Shown piece after piece: positions 35,714 through 63,612 of a stretch of DNA of 64,000 bases. This DNA is from Tubiluchus corallicola (taxonomy: Eukaryota > Priapulida > Priapulimorpha > Priapulimorphida > Tubiluchidae). A model generated the notes under the pieces. That model saw only the letters and a program-made list of their open reading frames with translations, searched no databases and was not told the DNA's origin. The stretch lies in NCBI GenBank assembly GCA_030141605.1, contig JAQGDQ010000025.1:786907-850906 (forward strand), given 5' to 3'. The position numbers and the translations under genes are program-made. Numbering within the stretch: position 1 is the first letter of the stretch; each line of letters starts with the position of its first letter.

Positions 35714-38100
35714 CAGTGGTTCCCAACCTTTTCCTTGCCAAATACCCCTTCTAAATGTGGCAATCTTCAGCGTACCCCCACCTGATATTTTTCAACAAAT
35801 CGTTTGAAAAACCAGTTTCCAGAAAACAACGATTAATATTATCGACATTTTTTTATTTTAGCTTTTTTTTGAAAGCATGAATTTTATCACTGATTATTAA
35901 GAAATACGAACTTTCTCGAATATGAAAACATCAATACAAGGAAACGCGATCTTCACAGCAGTCATAATTAATGCGCACGCTGTTCTTGATGATTATCAAC
36001 AAGTTTTTTGATATCAGGTTTAATTGTTGATATTGCGACTCGCATGTCGCTCCTCAAATCCAAACGGTTTCTTGCCTTCGTCTTCAAATGTAGCATTGCA
36101 CTGAAGCCTAGCTCACATTTGTATGTTGTCACAAATGGAACCAACACCTCGAAAGCCACAATTTTCAGCCCATTGAAGTCTGCACCTAGCTGTGTCCAGA
36201 ACTTCTCTAGTGACATGGTCTTGAACTTCATCTTCTCAACTTCACATGCTTGCAATTCAGTCAGAAGTTCTTTGCTCGCATCGTCATCTGGCAGTTCATC
36301 AACGTCAAAAGCAAAAGGATGACGAATCCACTTTTTTGGCCGATCTTGAGCAGAGAAATATTTGTCAAAAGATTCTTGAAGAACTTTCAAATGGGCTCCA
36401 ATGTCAGCTTCTAATGCGTTTGGGAGTTCGCCTTGTGTTGTAACAAGTTCTTCTAAAGTTGGGAAGTTCGTTAGTACGCCGCTCTCAACTCGTCGAATCC
36501 AAATTGGAAGCTTCTTCAAGAAAGCTGATAATTTTTCGTGAGCCCCGACAATGTTCATGTTGTTTCCTTGAATTGAAATATTCAACTCATTCAAGACAGA
36601 AAAAATGTCCCCCAAATAGGTAAGCTTCAGAATGAAGTTCATGTCTTCAAAGAGGTCAGCCAAGTCGTCCATCTGCATTTCTCGAAAGAAAGTTTGCATT
36701 TCCAAGTGTAGATCCACAACCCTGGTCAAAACCCTGCCTCGAGAAAGCCACCGGACTTCTGTATGCTACAGCAGTACATCATGTTCAGCCCCAACTTCTT
36801 GGCAAAACGATTTGAACAAACGATGATTTTTCGCTTTTGCCCTGATCTGGTTCACAGATTTGACGCACAAATTCATTGCTTCTTTCAATGAAGGAGTGAG
36901 AGTCTTAACCGCAAGGGCATGGCGATGTAAAGTGCAATGGTACACCTGGACATGAGGAGCTCGTCGTTTCACTAACTCTGCAAATCCACTCTTATTGTAG
37001 AGCATCACAGGTGCCCCATCCGTAAAAATAGAGCCCAAAATGTTGAATGAAATGTTGTACCGTTGCATGAAGTTTTCGGCGATGTCCATGATGTCGATGG
37101 CTTTACATGTGGTTTTAAGCTCCTCACAGAAAAAACTCTTCTCGGATTTCATCACTCTTAACGTAGCGAACAAATGCTATTAACTGGCTGCAATTTGCAA
37201 TGTCTGTACTCTCATCCAATTGAAGACTAAAGTTGGCAGGGCTGTTCTTCAGATCGTCGATTGTGTGGGTCAGAATTGCCGTACTGAGCTCATCAATTTG
37301 TTGCTTCATGATATTGTTTGACAGTGGACTATCACTAATCTTCTTCGCTGACTTTTCATCCAAAACAGACCTCGCCATTACAACAGTGCACTGCTTAATA
37401 AGGCTCTCTGCAATAGTATGTGGCTTCTTGTTTTTTGCAATGCGATATGCAACTTCATATGAGGCCTGCAGAAGTGGCTTGCGAGTGGGAATGAAGCCCT
37501 GTACTGGCAAGGTGGCTGCAGTATCAAATCTTGCTCGTTTCGCTTTCATCTCTTCTAACTTACTGACATCAGCAGGTCTCGCATCTTCTCCGTCATGGGA
37601 CTTCAGGTGACGAAGTAGCAACGCTGGTTTCAGTGACCCATTCGAAAGAACTTTCATGCAGCTCATACATTGCGCTTGATCGCTGCCAAAGCTTGTTACG
37701 CTGTACAAAATGTATTCATCTTTCCACTGCTTTTTCTTGGACATGGCGTGTAACTTCTCACTTGAAACAAAACTGTGAAGAAAATGTGATACAATAGATT
37801 TCCTTACAATTACATTACTGGTAGGCAGTTATTAAAATGTACAGCACAAAGCGACAAAATATAAGCTTTTCGTGGGCGGGTAAAAGTTTTTTCTAGCACA
37901 CTGCGCAGGAATGATATTGTTTGTGAAATATATTGTGTGACGTAGAAAGAATATCGCGATGCTGCAACTTGGTGTATTTTACCCTTTTCACCGGCTACAG
38001 AAAGAAAAAAATGTGTCGATCTGACACACCTTCTGCGTACCCCTGGCATTGCTGTTGCGTACCCCCAGGGGGTACGCATACCCCCGGTTGGGAACCACTG
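35714..38100 (-). mobile_element. Full-length hAT DNA transposon, ZBED5/FAM200 type
   Basis: The 2387-bp element has 15-bp perfect terminal inverted repeats (CAGTGGTTCCCAACC at 35714-35728 and its reverse complement at 38086-38100). A perfect 8-bp target duplication, CTTTAAAA, lies immediately outside (35706-35713 and 38101-38108). The terminus sequence, 8-bp duplication and minus-strand BED-finger/hAT transposase together identify the superfamily. It sits in the short interval between the SLC22 gene and DCAF10 3' ends. The perfect target duplication suggests a fairly recent insertion. Confidence 0.95.
35968..37744 (-). pseudogene. hAT transposase with one frameshift and one nonsense codon
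   Basis: The minus-strand frame starts at 37744 (MSKKKQWKDEYILY) with an N-terminal BED-type zinc finger (CMSCMKVL then RHLKSH), followed by the RNase-H-like catalytic region. Reading shifts frame near 37135 (VKSDEIREEFF into FCEELKTT). An in-frame TAG follows at 36766-36768, just before HTEVRWLSRG, where related proteins have an amino acid. The C-terminal part ends at 35968 with the hAT dimerisation segment (ELGFSAMLHLKTKARNRL). The layout resembles transposases that gave rise to vertebrate ZBED5 and FAM200 proteins. With these two lesions the copy cannot make full-length transposase. Confidence 0.9.
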
Positions 38101-39126
38101 CTTTAAAACCAGTGGGTGGGTCATTTTTTGTTTTTGATGTCCCAAGTTTATATTGTCATAATTAATTGTCATAGTGAAATACATTTGTAGAAACAGTGCT
38201 CTTAATGGAAAATTTATTTTTAACAACCAAGTTCCGCTTGTGTGTAGCAATTGATTCAGAAGAACGACACTGAATGTCGATAAGATTGTTAAGTGCATTC
38301 CTTGAGTGTGATTGTTAGGTTTGTTGGCTGCAGTAAAAATCCAGCCATTTCTTACAGTGTGAAAAAAGCTGCATGGCTGTGCAAAGTCTGTACTGAGAAT
38401 GTATGGGTAACAATTTGCTTTACTTAATTGACGCAAGTTTTAGCATAATTTTAAATTAACTACTCTGTTGTTATAATGTTGAATTTGTACGTGCACACAT
38501 CTGCTTTGCTAAAGTGTTTAGGCTGTTGTGTAGGCAGGGCAGCCGTTGAGTTTATTGTATACTGCAGTGTCTGTTTAAGTAATGCACATTTTGTTGATGC
38601 AACAATAACGCGTTATAAAAAAGCAATCATATTTTAGAATTACTCATATTACGAAAGGTTCTGAGGTAGGTTAGTTAACTTTACTGTACTTGTTGGTGTT
38701 TTAAGCCCGGTATTATAATAAGGTTTGACTGTTTATGCCTGGTTTTGCTTAGATGGTTTCTATGAAGACAGATGTAAAATAGAATATACGAATATACATA
38801 GTAATTAGTTTGTGGTGGAAATATATTTAGATAAAAGTGATGATATTACACCATTGTTTGAAGTAGCACTATCATATTGCCATTTACAGTTGCTGTTCAT
38901 ATATATTGTTTTGTATCATGCACTTATGCTTAAACTGCCCATACACTGTTTCTTTGCATTAATACGACTACCCAACAAGTGAAGCTTGAATGCATTTAAG
39001 TTGAAGTTTATGCACATTCCAGTATGTTGCTATCATGTAACTACAGTAGTGTGATTGTATTTAATGTGATAATCGTATAATACACATGCGAGTCGCAATC
39101 TTGATTACTGTTGCCATAGTTTTGCA
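38101..39126. other. Intergenic sequence between the hAT element and the DCAF10 3' end
   Basis: AT-rich, with no supported gene or repeat. Only short motif-free ORFs are present. Confidence 0.6.
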
Positions 39127-39132
39127 TTTATT
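39127..39132 (-). terminator. DCAF10 poly(A) signal
   Basis: TTTATT on the plus strand (AATAAA on the minus strand) lies 42 bp beyond the DCAF10 stop codon at 39174-39176, giving a very short 3' UTR. Confidence 0.65.
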
Positions 39133-39173
39133 ATTTTCAGTATATACAATTAAATAACGTGGAAAGCACTACA

Positions 39174-42100
39174 TTATAATATAGGCTGGTGGAACACCAC
39201 CTTACCACTTAGGCACCCTGAAATCAATAGATCATGAGTTGGTGAATATCTGACAGATAAAACAGCACCTGAATGTGAGACGTTAGTTCGAACTTCATAT
39301 AAAGGTATAGGCTTTTGCGGCAGTGCATCGCATACTTCATCACATAGTGGACTAAATGCGAGCAATCTCACGCCATATGCGAATGGCGAACACACCAATC
39401 TCCCATCGTGGCTGAAACAGGGGTCTTTGATGTAGCCCCTTGCCACATTTGGCTCCTGTATGTAGTGCGTAAGTCGCGGCAGATTCTGATAGACTTTTTG
39501 GTTGTGAGGTGAAGTTCGACGGTACCGATTAGACGGATTGGGCAGGCTTCTCCTGGGCCTGGCAAGTCTGATAGACGAGATATTATTAGCATTGTCTTGC
39601 AACCCAAAATTTGCATAGATAATTCTACCAACATCAGCCAAATTAGTCACTGAGTTTCCGCTTGGAAAGCGCCACAAATCTAAAAACGTTTCAGAGGACA
39701 TCACAGGTGCTGTAGATCTTGCAGTCATTGTGGAACTAGTCGTAGTATTTGGTTCTCTGGAACCATTGGCTAGACTAGGCACTGCTGATTGTTCATTAGA
39801 TGGCTGTGTAATAACAGAGTGGACAGAGTCTTTATGTTTCACACTTTGTGCACTTTTCTTGGAGGTGATTGCTGTTTGAACATCATATATACATGTATAC
39901 TGAAATAAATCAAAAATAGGGAGTAAATGCGAAAAGTATACTGATTTACATACTGTTGATGATGAAAATGCATTTTTGCTATTAATCCCATTAATGCAAA
40001 GTACAATTAACAAACATTTCAATTTCGTTTACAAAAAATAAAGGTCTAAAAGCAAGTGCAATGGGAATGTGAAAACGTCAGTTGGAGAAAGTGCATCATT
40101 TTTTTAGTGGAGATCAGAAATCTTGTGAAGACTGTTATTTGGCAAATAATGGTTACATTGCACAAATTTAAATCACATATTTTTGGCCTAGGATTAGTTT
40201 TTGATCCATGTATGTTCTAGTTTTTCACAAGCTAGGTAACTCCTGTTACCTTTGTCACTGCTTTTTGTTTTTTTAAGTTTATATATCAAACAGAGCTGTA
40301 AATGGATACAAACAAATTGTCCAAATTTCGAAAAAAATCGTTTGAGAGACTTTCTTGATATTCGTTTTGTCCCATCATGGTATACCTGCTTGCTGTGTAT
40401 TACGGCTACTAACAATAATGGCATAAAATTGGGGAACAAATTGCGTTTTATTATGGGCTATATGTGTGAGTAGTTGAAACAGCAAAATGTACAAAATTAC
40501 AAAACCAGATAATTTAAATGTGCATATATTATGCATTGCAGAAATTTGATTTTGCTAATAAACTATAAAATTTGAAGTTTAAAAAATTTTGCACAGCAGG
40601 CATTTCTGAACTATTGAATTATATAAGAAGAAATTACATTAAATGTAGCAGCCTGAACATGAATTCTTACTTCACTATCGTCATCTCCACTTGTACTTCT
40701 CGTCACAAGGCTCCAGCCTTGCGGATGAACATCCAGAGACGTTATTGTGGCTTCGAGGTCCAAATCAATGCCAGTACCCGGAGGAAAATCACTGATGAAT
40801 TCCACCCTGTTGCGCTCGCCTTCAAATGCATGATTCGAGTCAGCTGGAGTGAACGGATACACAGAAGAACAACCATCTAACTACAAAAATAACCAACCCA
40901 TAGCATCAGCACTGACCACACAATTGTGTGAAGCAACTAAAATTGTCCTATGTGTATGCATTTATGTTGCACATTATTTTGAAACATCAACAGCAAAAGC
41001 GACAGTAATGAAAGCAGCAACAGTAGTAAATACAACAGTTACAGCCGCAGCAGCAATAACAATAACAACAACAGTTGTTCCTAGCTAATTTTTGTGCCAA
41101 ATTTGATTCCGTTGTTTTACATGTAATACATGTAATTTGCTTACAATATCAACTGTACGTAGCAATAAAAAGAAATTAACCATTTGCAACCGTAATCTTT
41201 AAAGTAAAATGCAGACTTACCTGAAAGAATCGGTAACCAAGCGGATCAAATCCATGCAAATCAGTTGAAACATTAGCTATGTCAAGATTATTGATCACCA
41301 TTATATAGCCATGCCTGGTTGACAGAAATAACTGTTTACCATCAGGTGACAGTTTACTTCTCATTAGGCCGGATACTGAAAAAACTGATTTCGGACGTGG
41401 AGTTTCTGTTGTATACCTGAAAGAAAGTAAACAAAGTTTTACTAAGAACCTATTATATGACTGAAAGGTGCCACGCACAATGAATTTTTTATCACTGGTT
41501 CTCAAGGGAGGCACAACAATGATCACTTTTGCAAATTTGAGAACTGACAGAAATGTGCATAAAATATACAGCTTTGCTAAATAATGGATAACCACAATAA
41601 CACAACAGGGTTATTGTGGTGGAAACTTTGCTGTGCACAATGTGATTGACAACGTAAAGTTATTTGCAAAAGAGCAAATATAGTGGTTAGAATTGGTGGA
41701 CGGTTGTAGAGAGTGAGAGGCAGAAGAGTTCAAGTTCGAGTGCAATACAGATTTAAATAGTTCCTGAAATTAAAATGGAGTTGTGTTGGTGTCAGGAAAT
41801 ACGTTTAGCTGAAAACCATTGATAACGTATATAACAAAACAGGAATAATATGTAGAATAAATAAAATAAAAAGCAATTGAGATTTTTGATCGAAAAACTG
41901 AATTTTAAAATTACATTATCGTGCAATTTGGAGGTACAAAATTTACTAGTTGTCCTGCTTCCGTGTGTTTGCTCTCCTGCAGAAGCTGAACGGTTAAAAA
42001 CTATATAACAAATGACCACATGTGACCACCCCACAGATGACACAGGTAACCTTGATTTCATAACTGTAATCTACAACACACAGTAACTGTGCCCTCACTT

Positions 42101-45100
42101 TATGAATGTTTTGTGAATGGTTGAAATTCGGCCGACGGAGTTTGGTCAGTAACAAGTAAAAACTGTTTGCAGAAACAGTTTGACATTGCTCAGGCACTTT
42201 GTACACGTAACTTATCCAATATGTCGACACTGCTATTGAACATAAGTTCATGACCTGAAAAAATTTTGTGCTTTGTTCACAACCACAAGTACATACACTT
42301 TGTCAATGCAGACTGGGTTGAAGGAAATGTTTCAGCAGTTATCACTTTTAAAATAAAATACTTACTCATTTATATGCCAAGCAAATACGTCTCCAGAAAA
42401 ATCTGATGTCACCAGTATTCCTTCAGAACTCAAATGCTCTACACTCTTCACCCAATCTTCATGACCTTTCAACTGCAGGAGACAGTCTTTAAATTTTCTA
42501 ACATCCCACATCTTAATGGTAGTATCATCTGAACAGCTTACCATAGTACGGTTGTCTAAAAACCTGCGTGAAAAGTTTAACTGAGCATTTTGAACTACAA
42601 AAAGGCAAATTAATTATAATAAAAGGATTTAATAAACTATTTCAAATGAAGCTTTCAAAATCTGATTATACACGTATAGCCAGCTTGAGTTGATAGTGAA
42701 ATAACTAAATTTATGTTGCCTTAACAAATTTAGATATGAATCAATGACTCTTCGTCTTTACAAATTCAAGCAATAAAGACATTCTCGACTGTTTTAGTCA
42801 TTCGAGTAAAAATAGCTAGCTTTAGCTTTGATTATTACTTACAAGTTACAACTAACTCAAGGCTGAAGTCATAAAGGTTTACAGACAAGAAACAAGTGAC
42901 ATTAGACATCAAATCAACTTTGTCAAAATAAGCCTAATTTGTCTAGGAGGTTATGTGTTCAACTAAGGTTTCAACCGAGACTCCAGTTGTGCAATGTCAG
43001 CTCTTCTTCCACAGTCCACAGATTATTAGATAACATACCCATGTCAGCTGTTTCATTCAGATAGAAGCAAAATTTGCCACAGCTTCAATTCGTGCGTTCT
43101 TAGAGAAGCACTTTTCTTAGTTAAAAGCTTGACATAATCAATGACATAAGACAACATTATCTCTAATTATTTGACACTTATGAAATGCTTTCGCATACAA
43201 AGTTAATGCTGACTTAAAAATAGTATTGTCAGTAAATTCCAGGCCCAAAATCCAGAAACCGCACATACACGAGAGCTGAGAGATTGCTAGCTCGCATCAA
43301 TTGTGAGGCAAACAATTGGCGCCGTGTTGTACAATACAGAAACTGCGTTTGATTCTTTAGGCAAGACAGGCCTTGAGTGACACACTTTTGAAGTATTGAC
43401 AGAAATTTTCCAAGCTAGTGATCTCTTTCTGCGCATGAGTCATATTTGAATCTATGAGAGAAACTAAGATACTAGTTACTCTTCCAATTTCAAAACACAG
43501 TCAACTGATTAACAAATTTTTAAACTGGATGTTGCAACTTCATATAATTTGAGAACATTTCAAACATGAGCACATTTTCTTTTTTTAATGGCAACAATAT
43601 ATTCTAAACAGGATTTGAAATGTAAATTTGCATAAAATGAATATTACAATGTACGCTTACTTGACTATATTGACGCAGTCAGTATGAGCATTATTTTTAC
43701 TTCGTATCAGTTTGCCTTGAAGTGGATCAAACAATAAGAAGCTTCTATTTTCACAAGCTGCTGCCAGTATATGCCTGAAATTATAATAAAATTATTTATA
43801 ATAGAATTAGAAAGTTATTTAGAAATGTAAAATGAAATAATTTTACTTAGTTAGCTAGGTAACAAACAAGCATTACCAAAATTGTGTTATTACCATCTTA
43901 CACTCATTGCCTGGTTGCCTAAATATTAGTAGTTCACGTTGATTAGAATGGGAAAAAAGAAAGTTGTTGACCTAATGTCATTTTCGTAGCGATAAAAACA
44001 TTGTAATCCTATGAAGTACGATTTTTACTCATTCACAATCCTGCATGCTGATGATGTCACCTCGAAGTTTTTATGGTGTTTTGCTATTTTAAAGTAACTA
44101 CAAAAATACACAACGAAGCCATTGTCAGCAAAAAAATTTTACTACTGACAAAATTTTATTGAAATTAGGCTTAAATATGCGACCACTTAAATTTGCAAGT
44201 GTAATTACGAATATACTGAGTTAATTCAACAGACCATAATTCTAAAATACTGTGTGTGAATTTTCTGAAACTGCCAGTTATTCACTTCGAATGTTTCATA
44301 CTTCCCTATTTAACAGGCAATAATAGCTACGGTAAGCACTTATGTTACGACTTCAACCGAGTAGTGCACAAAAAATGTGTTAAAATTTAAATTGCAAGAA
44401 TATTAGACACAAGTACCCTACAAAGCTGAAATTTCACAATGTGGTATTACAATAAATTATCTTTTGGCAGCAAAGGTTAGAAGTTTAGAGTTTTTTTTGG
44501 TTCTTAAGTTATGGCTGAAATCCTAGTGCATGTTAAAAATTTAAATGCCAGAACAGTAAATCAACAAGTGAAAAACAGCTATGTTCAGTAACGTATAAAG
44601 CACTCAATACGCGTAGCAAAACAATAAAAGAAATCAACCAGTTTACATTATGGACGTCACAACTGAAACTAAGGCAGTTATAAAGATGTCAAGAAAACAA
44701 TGGGACTTAATCCCTTAGACTACGACATCTGGCATTCCCTTCAGAGAATGTGTTTGACAACTGGCAGAGGCGTTTGATGCAGAGGAACTAAAAGCAAAAA
44801 ATGTTGAATGCTGGGAACAAACCAGACATTAACGAAGTGAGAAACCATGTCAGCTGTTGGAGGAAAGGCATTTGTCTAGTTTGCATTGAAAATGGTGGGC
44901 ACATGACAATATCATAACAATATAGTAGCATGAATTTTCTTCCGGCATTAAAGAGGAATCTAAGGAAATGAGATAAAATTTCTAATGTGTACACATAAGT
45001 GAATCAGTGTACACAACATCAGTACAGTCGACCCTCGTTAAATCGGACCCCGTTAGCCCGGATATCGGATAAGACGGACGTCATCCATGGTAAAGGAAAC

Positions 45101-45679
45101 TAACCGATTTCCATCCGAGCCGGAGCGCTAAACACAACACGGCCTACCAACTGTACAATAATTTCTTTATCCTCACAGGTTAACTATTTTAAAGTAATAT
45201 ACAGTATAGTATATAGTGCAATGTATATAGGCCTTATTAAGGTGATTATTCCTGTATAATATAGACCATATATAGGCATATCGGATAAATCGGACAATCG
45301 GCTAAACCGGACCACCCCCCCCCCCCAATTAGTCCGGTTTAGCGAGGGTTGACTGTATCGTATTTTTCGAGATTCCGTTATATTCTTCTTATTATTATTT
45401 TCAATATTTTCGGACATTTTTTGCGCCAACTGATATAAAAGGTGAACAGCAAAATATAACCAACACGTTAATGTACCCATCAGGAGAAAAATTCAGTCCA
45501 AATATTCCACCATGATTTTGCTCACAGCCACTGGATGTTGTATCCCATTGGCGTATTGCCCGAACTGAACTTGGCAAAGCTTTTTGAATCCCAGCTTTTT
45601 GTGCTTGAGAAGTATGTACACCATACTGCCGATTTTTAATCCAATACCACGTTCCAGCGTCTTTGGCTTGTTGCGACAT
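39174..45679 (-). CDS. DCAF10: DCAF10 (WDR32): WD40 substrate receptor of CUL4-DDB1
   Basis: Six minus-strand coding exons join in phase: 45679-45477 (exon start 45690), 43774-43661, 42563-42366, 41416-41221, 40880-40671 and 39899-39174. They give 548 aa, close to the human length. WD40 landmarks include NHGGIFGLNFSPDG (about 55-68), HTDCVNIVKFLDNR, and SDDTTIKMWDVRKF with the WDxR box (W125-R128) that binds DDB1 in DCAF proteins. Next come GHEDWVKSVEHL, TSDFSGDVFAWHIN and ITSLDVHPQGWSLV. A Ser/Thr-rich insert follows, then LTHYIQEPNVARGYIKDPCF and the terminal SPTHDLLISGCLSGKVVF. The order matches vertebrate DCAF10. As a family member it should recruit substrates to the CUL4-DDB1 ubiquitin ligase. 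An acceptor (TTTTTTTCCAG) ends 11 bp before the ATG, so at least one untranslated exon or a spliced leader lies upstream. Confidence 0.95.
40055..40287 (+). pseudogene. Duplicated 3' end of the SLC22 gene inside a DCAF10 intron
   Basis: This segment matches 35248-35480, the last 38 codons, stop codon and first part of the 3' UTR of the SLC22 gene, at about 93% identity by eye and in the same orientation. An insertion of Ts breaks the reading frame. CpG sites of the original (in GCGCC, CTCGTG and ATCGCA) are TpG or CpA here. The copy stops before the poly(A) signal and sits in the DCAF10 intron 39900-40670, antisense to DCAF10. It is a local segmental duplication with no function suggested. 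Confidence 0.93.
40983..41080. repeat. (CAR/AAY)n trinucleotide-rich stretch
   Basis: Imperfect CAACAG, GCAGCA and AATAAC units lie in the DCAF10 intron between the exons at 40880 and 41221. Confidence 0.6.
45025..45355. mobile_element. 331-bp pogo/Tigger-like MITE
   Basis: The termini CAGTCGACCCTCGTTAAATC and GGTTTAGCGAGGGTTGACTG are inverted repeats flanked by TA on both sides (45023-45024 and 45356-45357). Repeated TCGGATAA/AATCGGAC words and a poly-C tract fill the interior. The termini are of the kind seen in pogo/Tigger elements. It lies in DCAF10 intron 1. Confidence 0.85.
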
Positions 45680-45779
45680 TGTTTTACATTCTGGAAAAAA
45701 ATTCATCTTAAAATCCCTAGTCATTTACAATTTTACATAATACATCAAATTAGTGACAGAAATACATTATAATTTTAAA

Positions 45780-47450
45780 TGATAAACCAAAATAGGCATA
45801 ACATCATCATATCGAGCCTGCTGGACCCCAGAAAAAGTAGTCTATAAGCATACATGGCTGATCATTTGCAAGGACTACTAGATGGACAATCGTGTATTAG
45901 TAAGAAAAGTGTATAAATATATGCATAATGTGTGGCTTCGTAAAGTGCTTTTCAAGCATCACAACTGTGATGCTTTCATGATAGCATAACGTAAAGATGT
46001 TATGAAGTATCAACTACTTTGCAGTATGTACTCCCATTCAACGAAATGTGTTTTACATGACTTCAATAAACCGAAAACTAATGAACTTTTCATATTTTTA
46101 ATTATAATGAACGTAATTCATTTCACAATGAACACAAATTGCATGTTCAATGTTCATTCAGTTGTAAATTCATGTGACATTGTTCAGTAAAGATAATGAG
46201 ATTCAAAAAAGTCAGTTAATTTTGTTTGCACTAAATTTCTCTTTGTCCATTGTATAAAAAGTTTTTGCAGCAAAGTAATTCGATGAAATGAGCTACCAGT
46301 ATACGTACATATAAATAGCTGGATGTAAAACCGCTGAGTGACTCATTGTTTTCATACAGACAAGATGATACACACGAGATGTTAACAATTTCAGCATGCT
46401 GCATGCCCAACAACGCATGCACCAGGAATGATCGGTTAAATTTAAATGTAAATTAAAAAGAAATGGCTGAGAGAGGTAAAGTAAGCAATAAATACATTGT
46501 AATGCAAGTTACGGGACTTGACAAAAGCCTGCATTATGTAATAATCAAGTAATCTGTATTCAAAGCTATTATACTAGTAAAATAAATGATGAAAGTTTGT
46601 GCCTTTTGTGGGGTCACATTACCTGCATGTACACAATAAACCAAGTTTGCTATAATGGTGTTATAATCTGCAGCTAATATTATAAGCTAGTCATGGTACA
46701 GAAATGAAAATAGAACACAAAGTAATTATTTTGATCTATCTGATGCTGCTTTTAAACAATGGCCCAACACTAATGAATTACAGGTGACAAATGACACCAT
46801 CAACACTGTCTTAGCTAACAATGGACTGTTCTAAGGTGCCACCAAATTTGAAGGTGATTCGACAAATGGATGACCTACCATAGGCGATAATGGCTTATCA
46901 TAATGCTGTCAAAAGTGCAGTGTTCAACATTTTACAAAATTGCGAGATGAACTTGAGGATCTACTACTAGATATTTACAGACCATGTCAGGGCATTCCTA
47001 TATTTAAGTTTAAATCATGTAAAAGATTGAAATGAACTACATAATTTCTATAGATATAAACTTCTATAACAAGTTACTTTTATTACAAACAATGCAGCTC
47101 TTCCATTTTCATCTCCACATAATATTCTATCGAAAATATATTCACACGGAACTTGTTAATTCACACATAGAAATTGTTTCTTCTTCTACTGTTGTTCTAA
47201 GCATCTATTGTAGACATTGAGCCTCTATTGTTTATTAAAGCACCCCATTGTTTCCTGCTGCAGCTAAAAATTTTCAACTCCTGTGATGCTGTTGTTAAGT
47301 TTGGTCTCAGAAGTTGATAATCTATTATGCTCACAGTAAAGTCGTTTTTGGTTCACCTGGAGATTATTTAGCAGGTTTCAGTGCCTTATTTAGAATTTCT
47401 CAGTTGCTAGTTTTAGACTTGTTAAATTGTTTTTCAATTTAATAAATTTA
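45780..47450. other. AT-rich sequence 5' of DCAF10
   Basis: No conserved coding sequence or defined repeat was seen. It probably represents a 5' UTR intron of DCAF10 if transcription starts near 47.6-47.7 kb. Confidence 0.5.
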
Positions 47451-47519
47451 CATGTCACGTAAATTTACAATTTACACAAATGAACAACAATTTTTAAATT
47501 GTTAGCAAATTTAACTTCA

Positions 47520-47977
47520 CACACGAAAGCAGACATCTTGCGTAATTGATTCACATTTCACAATAATCGGCGCACCGTTTATCGATTAACCTGTCCGAGC
47601 TTGCTGTTTGTTGCGTCGGTTGAAATAACGAATTAGCGATTGCGTTCAGCATCCAGTATCCGCGCAATATTATTGATTCACCTGTTGAGCAGTTGAATTG
47701 CATATTAGATCTACCGGTAGAAAGCTTGGAGACTAAGAATAGATGCAGGTAGCATTATCTGAATCTCGTTGCATGTTAGTTTAGATTTAGTTCATTTGTA
47801 AAAATAGCAACTGAAAAATTCTAAAATAATTTTGTTTCAACTTAGACTCAATTTTGAGAAATGGCGCGGGATTGCAAAGGGGACATACAAATGTGGTTTG
47901 ACTGTTTGTGAGACAGACTAGGTTATTAAAACCATGAGCATGCGAAATTAATATTGATGCTGTAGTTGGTGCGGGAG
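47520..47977. promoter_or_regulatory. Putative bidirectional promoter region of DCAF10 and ADGRV1
   Basis: A locally CpG-rich stretch lies between the head-to-head genes. It contains a minus-strand donor candidate (CAACAG|GTGAAT, exon end 47682) compatible with a DCAF10 5' UTR exon, and a plus-strand donor (GCGGGAG|GTAAGT, exon end 47977) compatible with an ADGRV1 5' UTR exon joined to 48489. An E2F-like GGCGCGGGA occurs at 47863-47871. Transcription starts are not known. Confidence 0.4.
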
Positions 47978-48488
47978 GTAAGTGGTTACTAATTTTAACT
48001 GCTAAATCTAATGCATAGGCCTAGCCTAGCTGGTAATCATATTATCTATTGTAAGACAGGTAATTAGGTAGGTCTAGCTGGTGATTTTTGTGTTAGACAG
48101 TACAACAGTAATCAATTCCTCATTATGCTTAGATTGCTGATTCTTATGAATATAATTTGACTCACTCGTGATCTATAACAGTGGCTGTAATATTACAGTT
48201 ATTAATAATAAAGTTATTAGACTTTCCTGTTTTATCCTCACGTTTGCATTATTTTCTGCTCAACAACGGGCTAAAGGACAGGTGTCTCGAGTAGTTAAAT
48301 TTAATGGGACAGATTTTTTGTAGCTATCTTGTTATGGGGTCATTTAGATTTTAAAATAATGTTTGTTTTGAAGTAATTGTGTGATACTGATTGATTCAAT
48401 GTTAAACCTTCATCGTGTTATCGAAATTTGTTTGCCTGTAACGACATAATTTTTATATTATTTGCACTAAATATTTTTTTTATTGCAG

Positions 48489-63612
<15,124 letters not shown>

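Noticed and set aside
36008-37610. Plus-strand ORFs over the hAT element
   Set aside because: Shadows of the minus-strand transposase.
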